From Saccharopolyspora hordei (GTDB lineage Bacteria; Actinomycetota; Actinomycetes; Mycobacteriales; Pseudonocardiaceae): 64,000 bases of DNA. Shown here piece after piece: positions 7,323-15,447 of the stretch (within the stretch, counting starts at the first letter, position 1; each line of letters opens with the position of its first letter). A program made the translations under genes and the position numbers. Below the pieces are notes generated by a model. It was given only the letters and a program-made list of their open reading frames with translations. It ran no database searches and was not told the origin of the DNA. The stretch covers positions 1,587,001 to 1,651,000 of the forward strand of contig NZ_JACCFJ010000001.1 of the NCBI RefSeq assembly GCF_013410345.1, read 5' to 3'.

Positions 7323-8816
7323 GTGTCCACGCTGAGCGACCTCCTCGCCGAGCACACCAGGCTGTCCGGCGCCGCTGCGGACCACCTGCAGCTCGTCGTC
7401 GCCGAGTGGCAGCTGCTGTCCGACCTGTCCTTCGCCGACTTCCTGCTGTGGGTGCCGGTCGGCCCGGAGGCGGCCCCGGAGACCCGCTTCCTGTGCGTGG
7501 CGCAGGCCCGGCCGACGACGGCCCCCACCGCGCACCCGGAGGACGTGGTGGGCAGCGAGGTCACGCAGGAGGAGCACCCGCAGCTGCGGCGCGCGGCCCT
7601 GGAGGGCCGGATCTGCCGCGAGGAGGACCCGCGCTGGCACCTCGGGGTCCCGGTGCGCCGCGAGACGATCCCGGTCCGGTTGGGCGAGGAGATCGTGGCG
7701 GTGCTCAGCCGGGACACCAACCTCGCGGTGCCGCGGGTGCCGAGCCCGCTGGAGATCTCCTACCTCGGCAGTGCCGCGGACCTGTGCCAGATGGTCGCCG
7801 ACGGCACCTTTCCCACCCCGGAGCCGGCGCCCGACGTGCACACCAGCCCGCGGGTCGGGGACGGGCTCATCCGGCTCGACAGCTCCGGGACCGTGGTGTT
7901 CGCCAGCCCGAACGCGCTGTCGGCCTACCACCGGATGGGCCACGCCGCGGACCTCGTGGGGGCGCAGCTCGCCCCGCTGACCAGGTCGCTGCTCAACGAC
8001 CCGTTCGACGCCGACGAGGTGGCGCAGCGGGTGCGGCGCGCGATGGGCGGGCAGCCCAGCATGCGCATCGAGGCGGAGGCGCGCGGCGCGACGGTGCTGT
8101 TCCGGGCGCTGCCGCTGCGGCCGCGCGGGCAGCAGGCGGGTGCGCTGGTGCTGGTGCGTGACGTCACCGAGGTCAAGCGCCGCGACCGCGCGCTGATGTC
8201 CAAGGACGCGACGATCCGCGAGATCCACCACCGGGTCAAGAACAACCTGCAGACGGTCGCCGCGCTGTTGCGGTTGCAGGGCAGGCGGACCGGGAACGCC
8301 GAAGCGCGCCAGGCGCTGGACGAGTCGGTGCGGCGGGTCACGTCGATCGCGCTGGTGCACGAGACGCTGTCGATGTCGGTGGACGAGCGGGTCGACCTCG
8401 ACGACGTGGTCGACCGCGTGATCCCCATGATGAGCGATGTCGCCGCGGCCGAGACCGGGGTGAAGGTGCGTCGCGAAGGCCGGTTCGGTGTGGTGTCCGC
8501 CGAGTTGGCGACACCCCTGGTGATGGTGCTCACCGAGCTGGTCCAGAACGCTTTCGAGCACGCCTTCCCGGACGGGCCGGGCGGTGAGGTCGTGGTGCAG
8601 GCGGAGCGTTCGGCGCGCTGGCTCGACGTCGTCATCTCCGACGACGGTCGCGGCCTGCCGAAGGGGTTCTCCCTCGAGCGCGCCGAACGCCTCGGCCTGC
8701 AGATCGTGCGGACCCTCGTGGAATCAGAGCTCCGAGGGTCGTTGAGCTTGCGCGGTCGCGGGCGGCAGCGGGGTACCGAGGCGGTGTTGCGGGTTCCGCT
8801 GAAGTACCGGCGCTGA
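7323..8816 (+). CDS. pdtaS: Sensor histidine kinase PdtaS
   Basis: A soluble sensor kinase of the HWE/HisKA_2 type that in mycobacteria phosphorylates the antiterminator PdtaR. The protein has 497 residues: an N-terminal GAF-type sensor (MSTLSDLLAEHTRLSG onwards), a central PAS domain, the phospho-acceptor helix EIHHRVKNNLQT (H302/H303), and an ATPase domain with LTELVQNAFEHAF and DDGRGLP. No membrane segments are visible. The GTG at 7323 gives the family-like N terminus MSTLSDLLAEHT; a TTG two codons earlier is possible. Placement beside whiB1 and near sigR-rsrA matches the M. tuberculosis order. I see no pdtaR in this window. Confidence 0.93.
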   Translation: MSTLSDLLAEHTRLSGAAADHLQLVVAEWQLLSDLSFADFLLWVPVGPEAAPETRFLCVAQARPTTAPTAHPEDVVGSEVTQEEHPQLRRAALEGRICREEDPRWHLGVPVRRETIPVRLGEEIVAVLSRDTNLAVPRVPSPLEISYLGSAADLCQMVADGTFPTPEPAPDVHTSPRVGDGLIRLDSSGTVVFASPNALSAYHRMGHAADLVGAQLAPLTRSLLNDPFDADEVAQRVRRAMGGQPSMRIEAEARGATVLFRALPLRPRGQQAGALVLVRDVTEVKRRDRALMSKDATIREIHHRVKNNLQTVAALLRLQGRRTGNAEARQALDESVRRVTSIALVHETLSMSVDERVDLDDVVDRVIPMMSDVAAAETGVKVRREGRFGVVSAELATPLVMVLTELVQNAFEHAFPDGPGGEVVVQAERSARWLDVVISDDGRGLPKGFSLERAERLGLQIVRTLVESELRGSLSLRGRGRQRGTEAVLRVPLKYRR

Positions 8817-8861
8817 CGTCTGCCCGGTGGGTCGGGCGCCGCGCGGTGCGTCGATCTCGGT

Positions 8862-8886
8862 GATGCGACGGCGGGGCGGTCGCATC
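8862..8886. terminator. Hairpin between converging pdtaS and whiB1
   Basis: An 8-bp stem GATGCGAC (8862-8869) with GTCGCATC (8879-8886) and a 9-nt G-rich loop. A second 7-bp inverted repeat (CGATCGG/CCGATCG) follows at 8892-8920. Both lie in the 286-bp convergent gap that otherwise shows no gene. A terminator role is inferred from position. Confidence 0.45.
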
Positions 8887-9102
8887 GCGGCCGATCGGGT
8901 CGGGATCCCGGATCCGATCGCTCGAACGAGCTGTGAGCTGGGCGGTCCTTCCGGGGCCGACATCGACGCGGATCGGCCGGGTCTCGTCGGGTGATCGGGT
9001 CTTCTTCTCGGTGCGAGGCCGTTCTGCTCGCCGCTGGGGCGGACGTGGGGTCGATCACCGGGGGTGTGATCGACCCGCCACGTCGTCAGTGAGCTCGGTT
9101 CC

Positions 9103-9357
9103 TCAGGCGTTGGTGCGCGCCCGGGTGCGAGCGTTGCGCCGCTTGAGCGCGCGCCGCTCGTCTTCGCTCATGCCGCCCCAGACACCGGCGTCCTGCCCGC
9201 TCTCCAGCGCCCAGGCCAGGCACTCGGAGGCGACCGGACAACGGCGGCATACGGCCTTCGCCTCGGCGATCTGCAGCAGCGCAGGACCGCTGTTCCCGAC
9301 GGGGAAGAACAGCTCCGGGTCCTCGTCACGGCAAACCGCATCGTGGCGCCAGTCCAT
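9103..9357 (-). CDS. whiB1: WhiB-family iron-sulphur transcription factor WhiB1
   Basis: An 84-residue WhiB1 orthologue: MDWRHDAVCRDEDPELFFPV with C9, then C37-x2-C40-x5-C46, which bind a [4Fe-4S] cluster that reacts with nitric oxide. It also has the GVWGG turn and the basic C terminus (LKRRNARTRAR) for DNA binding. WhiB1 binds the primary sigma factor and is essential in M. tuberculosis. The start at 9357 is set by family length; the frame is open further upstream, but that stretch covers the promoter. Two CRP-like sites lie about 60-100 bp upstream. Confidence 0.97.
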   Translation of the reverse strand: MDWRHDAVCRDEDPELFFPVGNSGPALLQIAEAKAVCRRCPVASECLAWALESGQDAGVWGGMSEDERRALKRRNARTRARTNA

Positions 9358-9414
9358 CGTTCCTTGCTCCTCGCTAGGCGCGCCAACGCGCGCCGCTCGT
9401 TCGTTCGGGGTGTT

Positions 9415-9459
9415 TGTGAATGCTTTCACGGAGTCCGTGCGCTTGTGAATGCTTTCACG
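9415..9459. promoter_or_regulatory. Two CRP/cAMP-receptor-like sites upstream of whiB1
   Basis: Two near-identical sites, TTGTGAATGCTTTCACG, at 9415-9430 and 9444-9459, each fitting TGTGA-N6-TCAC(A/G), with 29 bp between centres. M. tuberculosis whiB1 is known to be controlled by the cAMP receptor protein through paired sites, so the same control is likely here. The motif is seen directly; the regulator is inferred. Confidence 0.7.
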
Positions 9460-9604
9460 AACTGCCGCGATGTCAAGAGTTCGATCTCGCGTCGTGAGAG
9501 AACTCACCTGAAAGATCGACAGGCCTTGACCAGGGGTTTCGGTGTGTCATCGGTCGCGAGCGGGGGCCGCGTGCCGATAACTACGTCCATCCGTTACGTG
9601 AAGG

Positions 9605-10531
9605 TTATACGGCGACGCGGAGAGCGTCCGGGACTGAGGAGAACTCGATCTCCGTCCGCTCACCCAGGCAATCGCCATCGACCTGCAGGCGCAACGGCTC
9701 CACACAGGTTACGCGGAGATGCCCCACGTCCGCACGCTGAATGGAGTTTCTCCCGTGTGGTTTCGCTCTACCGCGCAACATCTCCGCTACATGTCGTAAC
9801 ACAGAGTGAGCGCGCATGTCCTGCAGCGCGAAGACCCCCAGGCCGGTGTCGAAGCTGGTCTCCGGGCTCATCCGCACCGGTCGGGAGCCCAGGTAGGTCC
9901 ACGGGTCGGTGTTCGAGACGAACACGCTGTGCAACCCGCTGACGGGAGGATCGTCACCGATCCGCAAGGTGAGCTTCGGCTCCTGCCGCGCCATCCGCAC
10001 GTAGCAGGCCAGGGCGGTGCGGGCGTACAGGGCGGGGGAGACGTTCCGGCCGGCCGAGCGCAGCCGCTCCACCTGGGCGACCACCTCGGCGTCCCAGCCC
10101 ACACCCGCGTTGAAGGTGAACCAGCGCTCGTCGGCGCGGCCGAGCCCGACCCAGCGGCGGCTGCCCTCCGCCACCGCGCGCAGCAAGCGGTGCGTGGCCT
10201 CGACCGGGTCCCTGGGCAGCCCGAGGGCGCGGGCGAAGACGTTCGCCGAACCACCGGGCACCACGCCCAGCGTCGGCATCGCCCGGTCGCCCACGTCGCC
10301 CGCCGCGAACATGCCGTTGACCACTTCGTTCACCGTGCCGTCGCCGCCGTGCGCGATGACCAGGTCCGCGCCGTCCTCGACAGCCGTGCGCGCGGCGTCG
10401 GCGGCGTGGCCCCAGTACTGCGTCTCGACGACGTCCAGCTTCAGCTCGCTGGCCAGCGCGTGGGCGAGCACGTCCCGGCCGGCCGCGGTGGTGGACGTCG
10501 CCTGCGGGTTGACGACGAGTACGGCGCGCAC
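9605..10531 (-). CDS. Diacylglycerol/sphingosine-kinase-like lipid kinase
   Basis: A 308-residue protein of the DAGK catalytic family (YegS/LCB5-like). It carries the phosphate-binding GGDGTVNEVVNG motif, a GVVPGGSANVFARALG segment with the usual GT(S)AN(D)-type loop, and the C-terminal VDGDCLGERTEIEF region. It is predicted to phosphorylate a lipid hydroxyl at the membrane face; the substrate is unknown. The ATG at 10531 gives MRAVLVVNPQAT, the typical start. The gene sits next to whiB1, as does the homologous Rv3218 in M. tuberculosis. Confidence 0.88.
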   Translation of the reverse strand: MRAVLVVNPQATSTTAAGRDVLAHALASELKLDVVETQYWGHAADAARTAVEDGADLVIAHGGDGTVNEVVNGMFAAGDVGDRAMPTLGVVPGGSANVFARALGLPRDPVEATHRLLRAVAEGSRRWVGLGRADERWFTFNAGVGWDAEVVAQVERLRSAGRNVSPALYARTALACYVRMARQEPKLTLRIGDDPPVSGLHSVFVSNTDPWTYLGSRPVRMSPETSFDTGLGVFALQDMRAHSVLRHVAEMLRGRAKPHGRNSIQRADVGHLRVTCVEPLRLQVDGDCLGERTEIEFSSVPDALRVAV

Positions 10532-10941
10532 ACCCGCAGCCTAGGCGAGGCCCGCGGGCGTCCGTGCACCGTCCAGTGGTTCAGCTCTCCCGCCGGGCCT
10601 CCTTCCGTCGCGAAGCGCACCGGTACCGGCCGCGGTGCCCGACGAGGGCGGTGCGGGCGGGCCGGGGCACCAGGAGCGGGTGCGCCGCGCCGCTGACCAC
10701 CGCCGGGACCCGGGGAGAACCGGGTGCGCAACCCCGGAGCGCACCCGCCCGTCGTCCGCCCGGGCCGGTCGGGCGCACGGCGGGAGCGGGCACCCCGAAA
10801 CCCGCGCTCGCCGTGGCAGCCATGCGCTGATCATCGCGCGAGACCACAGTCCCAGCCATGCGTCGTTCGGGCGGTATTACCATGGGCGGGGCATACGCAG
10901 AGTCACCGACATCCCCCCGCTCCCGGAAGGCAACCGCGACC
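10532..10941. other. Intergenic region, no supported gene
   Basis: 410 bp between the lipid-kinase start and the membrane-protein start, upstream of two divergent genes. Short frames are open on both strands but none has a good Shine-Dalgarno or a recognisable protein. It should hold the promoters of both flanking genes; I cannot point to convincing elements. Confidence 0.5.
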
Positions 10942-11370
10942 GTGTCGACCGAGACCGTCCCGCGCACCGTGCGCGTCGCCGGCGTCCTCACCACGCTGCA
11001 GGCCACGGCGGGGTTCGTGTTCGTCATCGCGCTGCTCATCCGCAGCACCTCCGCGGTCGGCGGGGTCGGGGAGTTCGGGCCCACCCAGACCTACGGCGAA
11101 GCCGGGTACTTCACGCTGCTGTCGGCGGGCGTGCTCGCCGCGGGCATCGGCATGCTCAAGGGCAAGCACTGGGCGCGCACCCCGGCGCTGCTGCTGCAGC
11201 TGATCCTGCTCGGCATCGCCTGGTACGCCACCGGGCCCTCCGGTCAGCCGCTCATCGGCCTGGCGCTCGCCGTCCCGGCGATCGCCGTGCTGTGGTTCAT
11301 GTTCAACCGCGAGGGGCGGCGGTGGTCGTACTACGGCAACAACCCGCCCGACGCCGACCGCGAGAGCTGA
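10942..11370 (+). CDS. Small integral membrane protein (Rv3217c-like position)
   Basis: A 142-residue protein with four likely transmembrane segments (VAGVLTTLQATAGFVFVIAL; YFTLLSAGVLAAGIGML; ALLLQLILLGIAWYAT; LIGLALAVPAIAVLWFMF) and a short charged C terminus ending NPPDADRES. No enzyme motif is visible and function is unknown. I chose the GTG at 10942 (MSTETVPRTVRVAG) because it removes an unlikely 28-residue hydrophilic leader and GGAAGG lies upstream. Both length and position match the M. tuberculosis membrane protein Rv3217c. It converges on the GNAT gene with a 2-bp gap. Confidence 0.75.
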   Translation: MSTETVPRTVRVAGVLTTLQATAGFVFVIALLIRSTSAVGGVGEFGPTQTYGEAGYFTLLSAGVLAAGIGMLKGKHWARTPALLLQLILLGIAWYATGPSGQPLIGLALAVPAIAVLWFMFNREGRRWSYYGNNPPDADRES

Positions 11371-11372
11371 GC

Positions 11373-11840
11373 TCAGGCGCTGAACGCGCGCAGCGGCTCG
11401 CCGGTGAGGCGGTACACGGTCCAGCCGTCCATCGGGATCGCGCCGGCCGCCTCGTAGAAGCCGATCGCCGGCTCGTTCCAGTCCAGCACCTGCCACTCCA
11501 GGCGCGCGTAGCCGCGGTCCACGCACTCCTTCGCCAGCGCCTGCAGCAGGGCCTTGCCCAGGCCGCTGCCGCGGTGCTCGGGCTGCACGTAGAGGTCCTC
11601 CAGGTAGATGCCGTGCACGCCCTCCCAGGTGGAGAAGTTGAGGAACCACAGGGCGAGCCCGACGACCGCGCCGTCCACTTCGGCCACGTGGCCGAACAGC
11701 GCCGGGTTCGGGCAGAACAGCGCGTCGCGCAGCTGCTGCTCGGTCAGGTGGCACTGCTCGGGTGCTTCCTCGTAGCGCGCGAGCTCGTGCACCAGCTCGA
11801 CCATGGCGGGCACGTCGGCCTCGGTGGCACGGCGGATCAT
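11373..11840 (-). CDS. GNAT-family N-acetyltransferase
   Basis: A 155-residue single-domain GNAT. The acetyl-CoA pyrophosphate loop is visible as PEHRGSGLGKALL, preceded by a GIYLEDLYV beta-strand and followed by WQVLDWNEPAIGFYEAAGA. The IYLEDLYV and WNEPAIxFY features resemble the spermidine/thialysine acetyltransferase (SSAT-like) subgroup, so a polyamine or small amine is a reasonable but unproven substrate. It follows the same gene order as Rv3216 of M. tuberculosis. Confidence 0.88.
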   Translation of the reverse strand: MIRRATEADVPAMVELVHELARYEEAPEQCHLTEQQLRDALFCPNPALFGHVAEVDGAVVGLALWFLNFSTWEGVHGIYLEDLYVQPEHRGSGLGKALLQALAKECVDRGYARLEWQVLDWNEPAIGFYEAAGAIPMDGWTVYRLTGEPLRAFSA

Positions 11841-11906
11841 CCACTACCTCCACGGGTGTCGCCTACCGGGCCAGCATATGGCCGCCTGGGAGGCGTTCCG
11901 CGGGGC

Positions 11907-12503
11907 TCAGCCCTGCTGCCAGGGCGGGATGTTGGAGCGCTCGATCTGCGGGGTCCCGTGCTCGCGGCCCAGCACCGTGATCCCGGCCGGGTCCAGCGCG
12001 AACCGGACCCCGGCGGAGGCGGGCAGGCCGAGCCAGCGGGCGACCAGGCAGCGGCTGAAGTGGCCGTGGCCCACCAGCACCACGTCGGAGCCGATCCCGG
12101 CGATGCGGGCCAGCAGCTCGTCGGCCCGCGCCGTGACCTGCTCCTCGGTCTCGCCGCCGGGGCAGGGGTGCGTCCACACCGTCCAGTCCGGGACCTGCTC
12201 GCGGATCTGCGCGGTGGTCAGGCCCTCGTAGTCGCCGTAGTCCCACTCGGCCAGCAGGGGTTCGGTGGTGATGTCGGCCAGCCCGGCCAGCGCCGCGGTG
12301 CGCTGCGCGCGCTGGCGCGGGCTCGCGAGCACCGCGACCGGCCCGGCGGGGCGCAGCGCGGTCAGGGTCTGCCCGGCTTGGCGCGCCCGCAGCTCACCCT
12401 CCACCGTGAGCGGGACGTCGGTGCGGCTGGTGTGCTGGCCGGTCTGGGACCACGCGGTGGTGCCGTGCCGGAGGAGGTACACGCGGTGCTCGTCCTGTCC
12501 CAC
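11907..12503 (-). CDS. Histidine-phosphatase-superfamily acid phosphatase
   Basis: Carries the RHG phosphohistidine motif (VYLLRHGTTAWS), the SPRQRAQRTA segment with the second conserved Arg, AEWDYGDYEGLTT with an active-site acid, and the second His in VGHGHFSR. The protein is about 198 residues from the GTG at 12503. A GTG 54 nt upstream is also in frame but adds a stretch not expected from relatives. The closest relative I recall is M. tuberculosis Rv3214, named as a phosphoglycerate mutase but shown to be an acid phosphatase. The true substrate is unknown. Confidence 0.85.
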   Translation of the reverse strand: MGQDEHRVYLLRHGTTAWSQTGQHTSRTDVPLTVEGELRARQAGQTLTALRPAGPVAVLASPRQRAQRTAALAGLADITTEPLLAEWDYGDYEGLTTAQIREQVPDWTVWTHPCPGGETEEQVTARADELLARIAGIGSDVVLVGHGHFSRCLVARWLGLPASAGVRFALDPAGITVLGREHGTPQIERSNIPPWQQG

Positions 12504-12624
12504 AGCCCTGGGGTAACCACACAACGCGGAGCGCACTCCTCCTCGCGCCGGCGCCACGGCGCTGCGGGCGTCCCAGGACGTCCTGAGACGCCCTCTCGCG
12601 GGCGCGTGGGGCGGTGCTGGTGGG

Positions 12625-13482
12625 TCAGGGCACGAGGCTGCGCAGGATCGCCTCAGCGTGCGTCCAGAGCAGCGATCCGCCCGCTCGTGCGACGAGGTGG
12701 CGGCGCGCGTGCGGGAGACGCCGCGCGAGCGTGCTGCCGTGGTCGGGGGAGTGGCTGGGGCTGGTGTCGAGCTCGCCGTACCAGAGGTCGACCGGCGTGC
12801 GGACGTCCGCGACGGCGAACGGCCAGCGGGACGTGGTCAGGAGGGTGTCGCGGGCGTACCCGGCGGGGCCCTGGGCGAAGCCCTCGGCCATCGCCCGCCG
12901 GAAGACCGGTGCGAACCCGGGGGAGGAGTAGACCGCGAGGTCCACCTCGGGGCTGGAGCGGGTGATCAGCTGCCACAGCGCCTCAGCGCTGCCGAACTCG
13001 GCGAAGGCCCGCTCCGCGGCGGCCGGGTCGGCGGCGGCGAGGTCGACCAGGCCCCGCAGGTCGTCCGGCAGGCCGCGGACGGAGGAGGCGAACTCGTCGG
13101 CGCCCGCGACCACCGCGACCCGCGTCGCCACGCCCGCGGCCGCACAGGCCAGCGCGAAGGGCCCACCCGCCGAGTGGCCGACGACGGTGAGCGGGGCCGC
13201 CCCCAGCACGGCCTGGCGCAGCTCCGCGATGTCCGCGGCGAAGTCGGTCAGCGTGCGGCGCGGTGCGGGGTCCGAGGCGCCGAGGCCCGGGCGGTCCACC
13301 GAGACCAACCGGACACCGAGCGCGTCGACGAGGTCGGTGCCGAACCCGAGCCGGCGGCTCGTCGCCGCGCCAGGGCAGAGCAGCACGGGAGTCCCGTCCG
13401 GCGGCCCCCACTCGGCCCAGGCGAGGTGCCGGCCGTCGGGGAGCCGGAGCCGGTCGAGGCGGTCAGGTCCACGAACGTGCAC
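12625..13482 (-). CDS. Alpha/beta-fold hydrolase
   Basis: A 285-residue hydrolase with the classic layout: an N-terminal strand region RLPDGRHLAWAEWG, the oxyanion segment LLCPGAATS, DRPGLGASD, the nucleophile elbow VGHSAGG (Ser), an acid in WYGELDTSPSH and a His in WTHAEAIL. The middle part (residues about 130-205) forms a cap domain. It looks like an esterase or epoxide-hydrolase-like enzyme; the substrate cannot be deduced. The coding strand has the strong third-position GC bias of its neighbours. No operon partner is evident. Confidence 0.82.
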   Translation of the reverse strand: MHVRGPDRLDRLRLPDGRHLAWAEWGPPDGTPVLLCPGAATSRRLGFGTDLVDALGVRLVSVDRPGLGASDPAPRRTLTDFAADIAELRQAVLGAAPLTVVGHSAGGPFALACAAAGVATRVAVVAGADEFASSVRGLPDDLRGLVDLAAADPAAAERAFAEFGSAEALWQLITRSSPEVDLAVYSSPGFAPVFRRAMAEGFAQGPAGYARDTLLTTSRWPFAVADVRTPVDLWYGELDTSPSHSPDHGSTLARRLPHARRHLVARAGGSLLWTHAEAILRSLVP

Positions 13483-13858
13483 GGCAGTGGAGTGTGGACA
13501 CCGCGATCACCCCGCGCACCCGGTTTTCCGGCGGTCCGTCCACTGCGGACACGGGTCCGGCGGCCGACGAGCGCGAGCGCCTCGGCCGAGGCGTGGTCCG
13601 CGCGAACGGGTCTCGGCGGTGCCCGACTCGCTCGGGTGCCGGTCGTGCGATCGCCGCGTCCGGCGTGCCCGAGGACGTGTCACGTCGCCGACGGTGGCCT
13701 GGGGGCGTCGCGCCTCCTGCGAGTGCGGGAGAGGGGCGGCTCCCCGGTCGTCCCGGGGTGTGGGGACAGCTGGGACGCGTCGGTGCTGAGGGGACGGACG
13801 TGCGCACTGAGGACCGCTGAGGAGGCGCCTCGTCGGTCGCCGGGTCCAGACACGAAGA
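13483..13858. other. Intergenic region, no supported gene
   Basis: About 375 bp upstream of the hydrolase and downstream of sodN. Open frames here (for example about 114 codons on the minus strand) are Arg/Pro-rich with no family look and no good ribosome-binding site, so I do not call them. The right end holds the sodN terminator hairpin. Confidence 0.5.
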
Positions 13859-13891
13859 ACGCCGACCGGCGAACGCTTCACCGGTCGGCGT
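13859..13891 (-). terminator. Terminator hairpin after sodN
   Basis: An 11-bp perfect inverted repeat (ACGCCGACCGG at 13859-13869; CCGGTCGGCGT at 13881-13891) with an 11-nt loop, lying 14 bp beyond the sodN stop. Confidence 0.7.
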
Positions 13892-13904
13892 CGTGGTTGG
13901 GACC

Positions 13905-14312
13905 TCAGCCCTGCTTGGTCTCCCAGAAGATCTTGTCGATCTCGGCGATGTAGTCCAGCAGCTGCTGACCGGTCTTCGGGTCCATCGACCCCTTGGTGCC
14001 GGTGGCGCCCGCGGCCTTGGTGGCCTTGTTGATCAGCTCGTGCAGCTGCGGGTACTTCTCGAAGTGCGGCGGCTTGAAGTAGTCGGTCCACAGGACCCAC
14101 AGGTGGTGCTTGACCAGCTCGGAGCGCTGCTCGGCGATCAGGATCGCCCGAGTGCGGAACTCCGGGTCCTCGTTGGCCTGGTACTTCTCCTGGATGGCCT
14201 TGACCGACTCGGCCTCGATGCGCGCCTGGGCCGGGTCGTACACGCCGCACGGAAGATCGCAGTGCGCGGTCGCCTCCAGGCGAGGGCCGAGGATTCGCGA
14301 CAGCAGTCGCAT
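13905..14312 (-). CDS. sodN: Nickel superoxide dismutase
   Basis: Converts superoxide to oxygen and hydrogen peroxide using nickel. The 135-residue precursor carries a propeptide (MRLLSRILGPRLEATA) cleaved just before His17, which becomes the N terminus of the mature enzyme. The nickel hook HCDLPCGVYDP is intact, with Cys residues at mature positions 2 and 6. The helical body (ESVKAIQEKYQ, LVKHHLWVLWTDYFKP, IFWETKQG) is typical. It is divergent from its maturation protease sodX across only 78 bp, so the two are probably co-regulated. Confidence 0.97.
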   Translation of the reverse strand: MRLLSRILGPRLEATAHCDLPCGVYDPAQARIEAESVKAIQEKYQANEDPEFRTRAILIAEQRSELVKHHLWVLWTDYFKPPHFEKYPQLHELINKATKAAGATGTKGSMDPKTGQQLLDYIAEIDKIFWETKQG

Positions 14313-14390
14313 GGTTCCTCCCTGACAGTGAGTGCTCCGACAGAGCCGACCCTACTCTTGAAGATCCGCGACGTCCCATCGGAGGTGACT

Positions 14391-14705
14391 GTGAGATCCC
14401 TCGGCCCATGGCCTTGGCGCCGCGTGCTGGTGCGGGGGCCGTCGATGGCCCCCACGCTGCGCGACCGCGACGTCGTGCTGGTGCGCGTGCGCGGGCGGGC
14501 CCGGCCGCGGGACCTCGTGCTCGTCCGGTGGGCGCAGCGCCCGGAGCAGCTGTCGGTCAAGCGCGCGGTGCGCCGCGAGGAGGGCGGCTGGCACGTGGAG
14601 GGCGACAACACCTTCGGCTCGACGGACTCGCGGGAACTGGGGCCCGCCGAGGTCCTCGGCGTCGTCCGCTGGCGGCTGTGGCCCCGGCCGGGCCGGCTGC
14701 GCTAG
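14391..14705 (+). CDS. sodX: Nickel-SOD maturation protease SodX (S26 family)
   Basis: A 104-residue signal-peptidase-like enzyme proposed to remove the SodN propeptide so that the N-terminal His can bind nickel. The Ser/Lys dyad is visible: Ser in VRGPSMAPTL and Lys in QLSVKRAV, followed by the S26 box GDNTFGSTDSRELGP. The GTG at 14391 follows a strong Shine-Dalgarno (GGAGGTGACT). It lacks the membrane anchor of true signal peptidases, so it probably acts in the cytoplasm before SodN folds. Divergent pairing with sodN supports the assignment. Confidence 0.92.
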   Translation: MRSLGPWPWRRVLVRGPSMAPTLRDRDVVLVRVRGRARPRDLVLVRWAQRPEQLSVKRAVRREEGGWHVEGDNTFGSTDSRELGPAEVLGVVRWRLWPRPGRLR

Positions 14706-14847
14706 CGGTCCCAAAGCGCCTGCGGGCGGGTGCCGGTCCTCAGCGCCGTTCGGCACGTCCGGCGGCGGGCCGCGATCCGGCGCCGTGGGAGCGGACGGAC
14801 AGCCTGCGCCCCTCCGAGCTCTCCGTCCTCGCCCACGCGACCGTCCG

Positions 14848-15447
14848 CTAGCGGAGCTCCTCGTAGCGGGCGAGGCAGGCCTGGTAGTCCGGCAGCAGCC
14901 CCTGCTCCGCCGCTTCGGCGAGGGTGGGGGCCGCGCGGTCCTTGTCGGACAGGACCGGGTCGCCGGCCAGGTCGTCCCAGGGCAGCGCGAGCTCCGGGTC
15001 GAGCGGGTTGATGCCGTGCTCGGCGCTGGGGTTGTAGGGCGTGGAGCAGAGGTAGCTCATCACCGTGTCGTCGGTGAGCGCGAGGAACGCGTGCCCGAGC
15101 CCCTCCGGCACGTAGAGGGCGCGGTACTGCTCGGAGTCGAGGCGCACGGCGTCCCACTGGCCGAAGGTGGGCGAGCCGACGCGGATGTCGACCACGACGT
15201 CGAGCAGCGCGCCCCGCGGGCAGTACACGTACTTGGCCTGCCCGGGCGGCACGTCGGCGAAGTGCACGCCGCGGATGACGTCGCGAGCGGACACGCTGTG
15301 GTTGGTCTGCGCGACCCGCAGCGGGTGCCCGAGGGCCTCGGTGAACGCCGCCTCCTGGAACGGTGCGACGAACAGGCCGCGGTGGTCGGGGAAGACGTTC
15401 GGGACGAATTCGATGGCGCCGGTGTTCTCGAGTCGACGTGCCTGCAC
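14848..15447 (-). CDS. dTDP-4-dehydrorhamnose 3,5-epimerase-like protein
   Basis: A 199-residue cupin epimerase of the RmlC family, acting on dTDP-4-keto-6-deoxyhexoses on the way to L-rhamnose or antibiotic deoxysugars. Key segments are DHRGLF, the catalytic-His region IRGVHFADVPPGQAKYV, the Asp in DVVVDIRVGSPTFGQW, LYVPEGLGHAFL, and the tyrosine-bearing CSTPYNPSAEHGINP. It may be a 3,5- or a single-position (3- or 5-) epimerase; the two are hard to tell apart by eye. No other sugar-nucleotide gene lies nearby, so the pathway partner is elsewhere. Confidence 0.85.
   Translation of the reverse strand: MQARRLENTGAIEFVPNVFPDHRGLFVAPFQEAAFTEALGHPLRVAQTNHSVSARDVIRGVHFADVPPGQAKYVYCPRGALLDVVVDIRVGSPTFGQWDAVRLDSEQYRALYVPEGLGHAFLALTDDTVMSYLCSTPYNPSAEHGINPLDPELALPWDDLAGDPVLSDKDRAAPTLAEAAEQGLLPDYQACLARYEELR

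Noticed and set aside
9358..9507. A 50-residue N-terminal extension of WhiB1
   Set aside because: The extension would lie across the CRP-like sites and promoter, and all WhiB1 orthologues I recall start at MDWRH.
13507..14409. A 300-codon minus-strand frame overlapping sodN
   Set aside because: It overlaps sodN in another frame and is Arg/Gly/Pro-rich without any family resemblance; SodN with its nickel hook is unambiguous.
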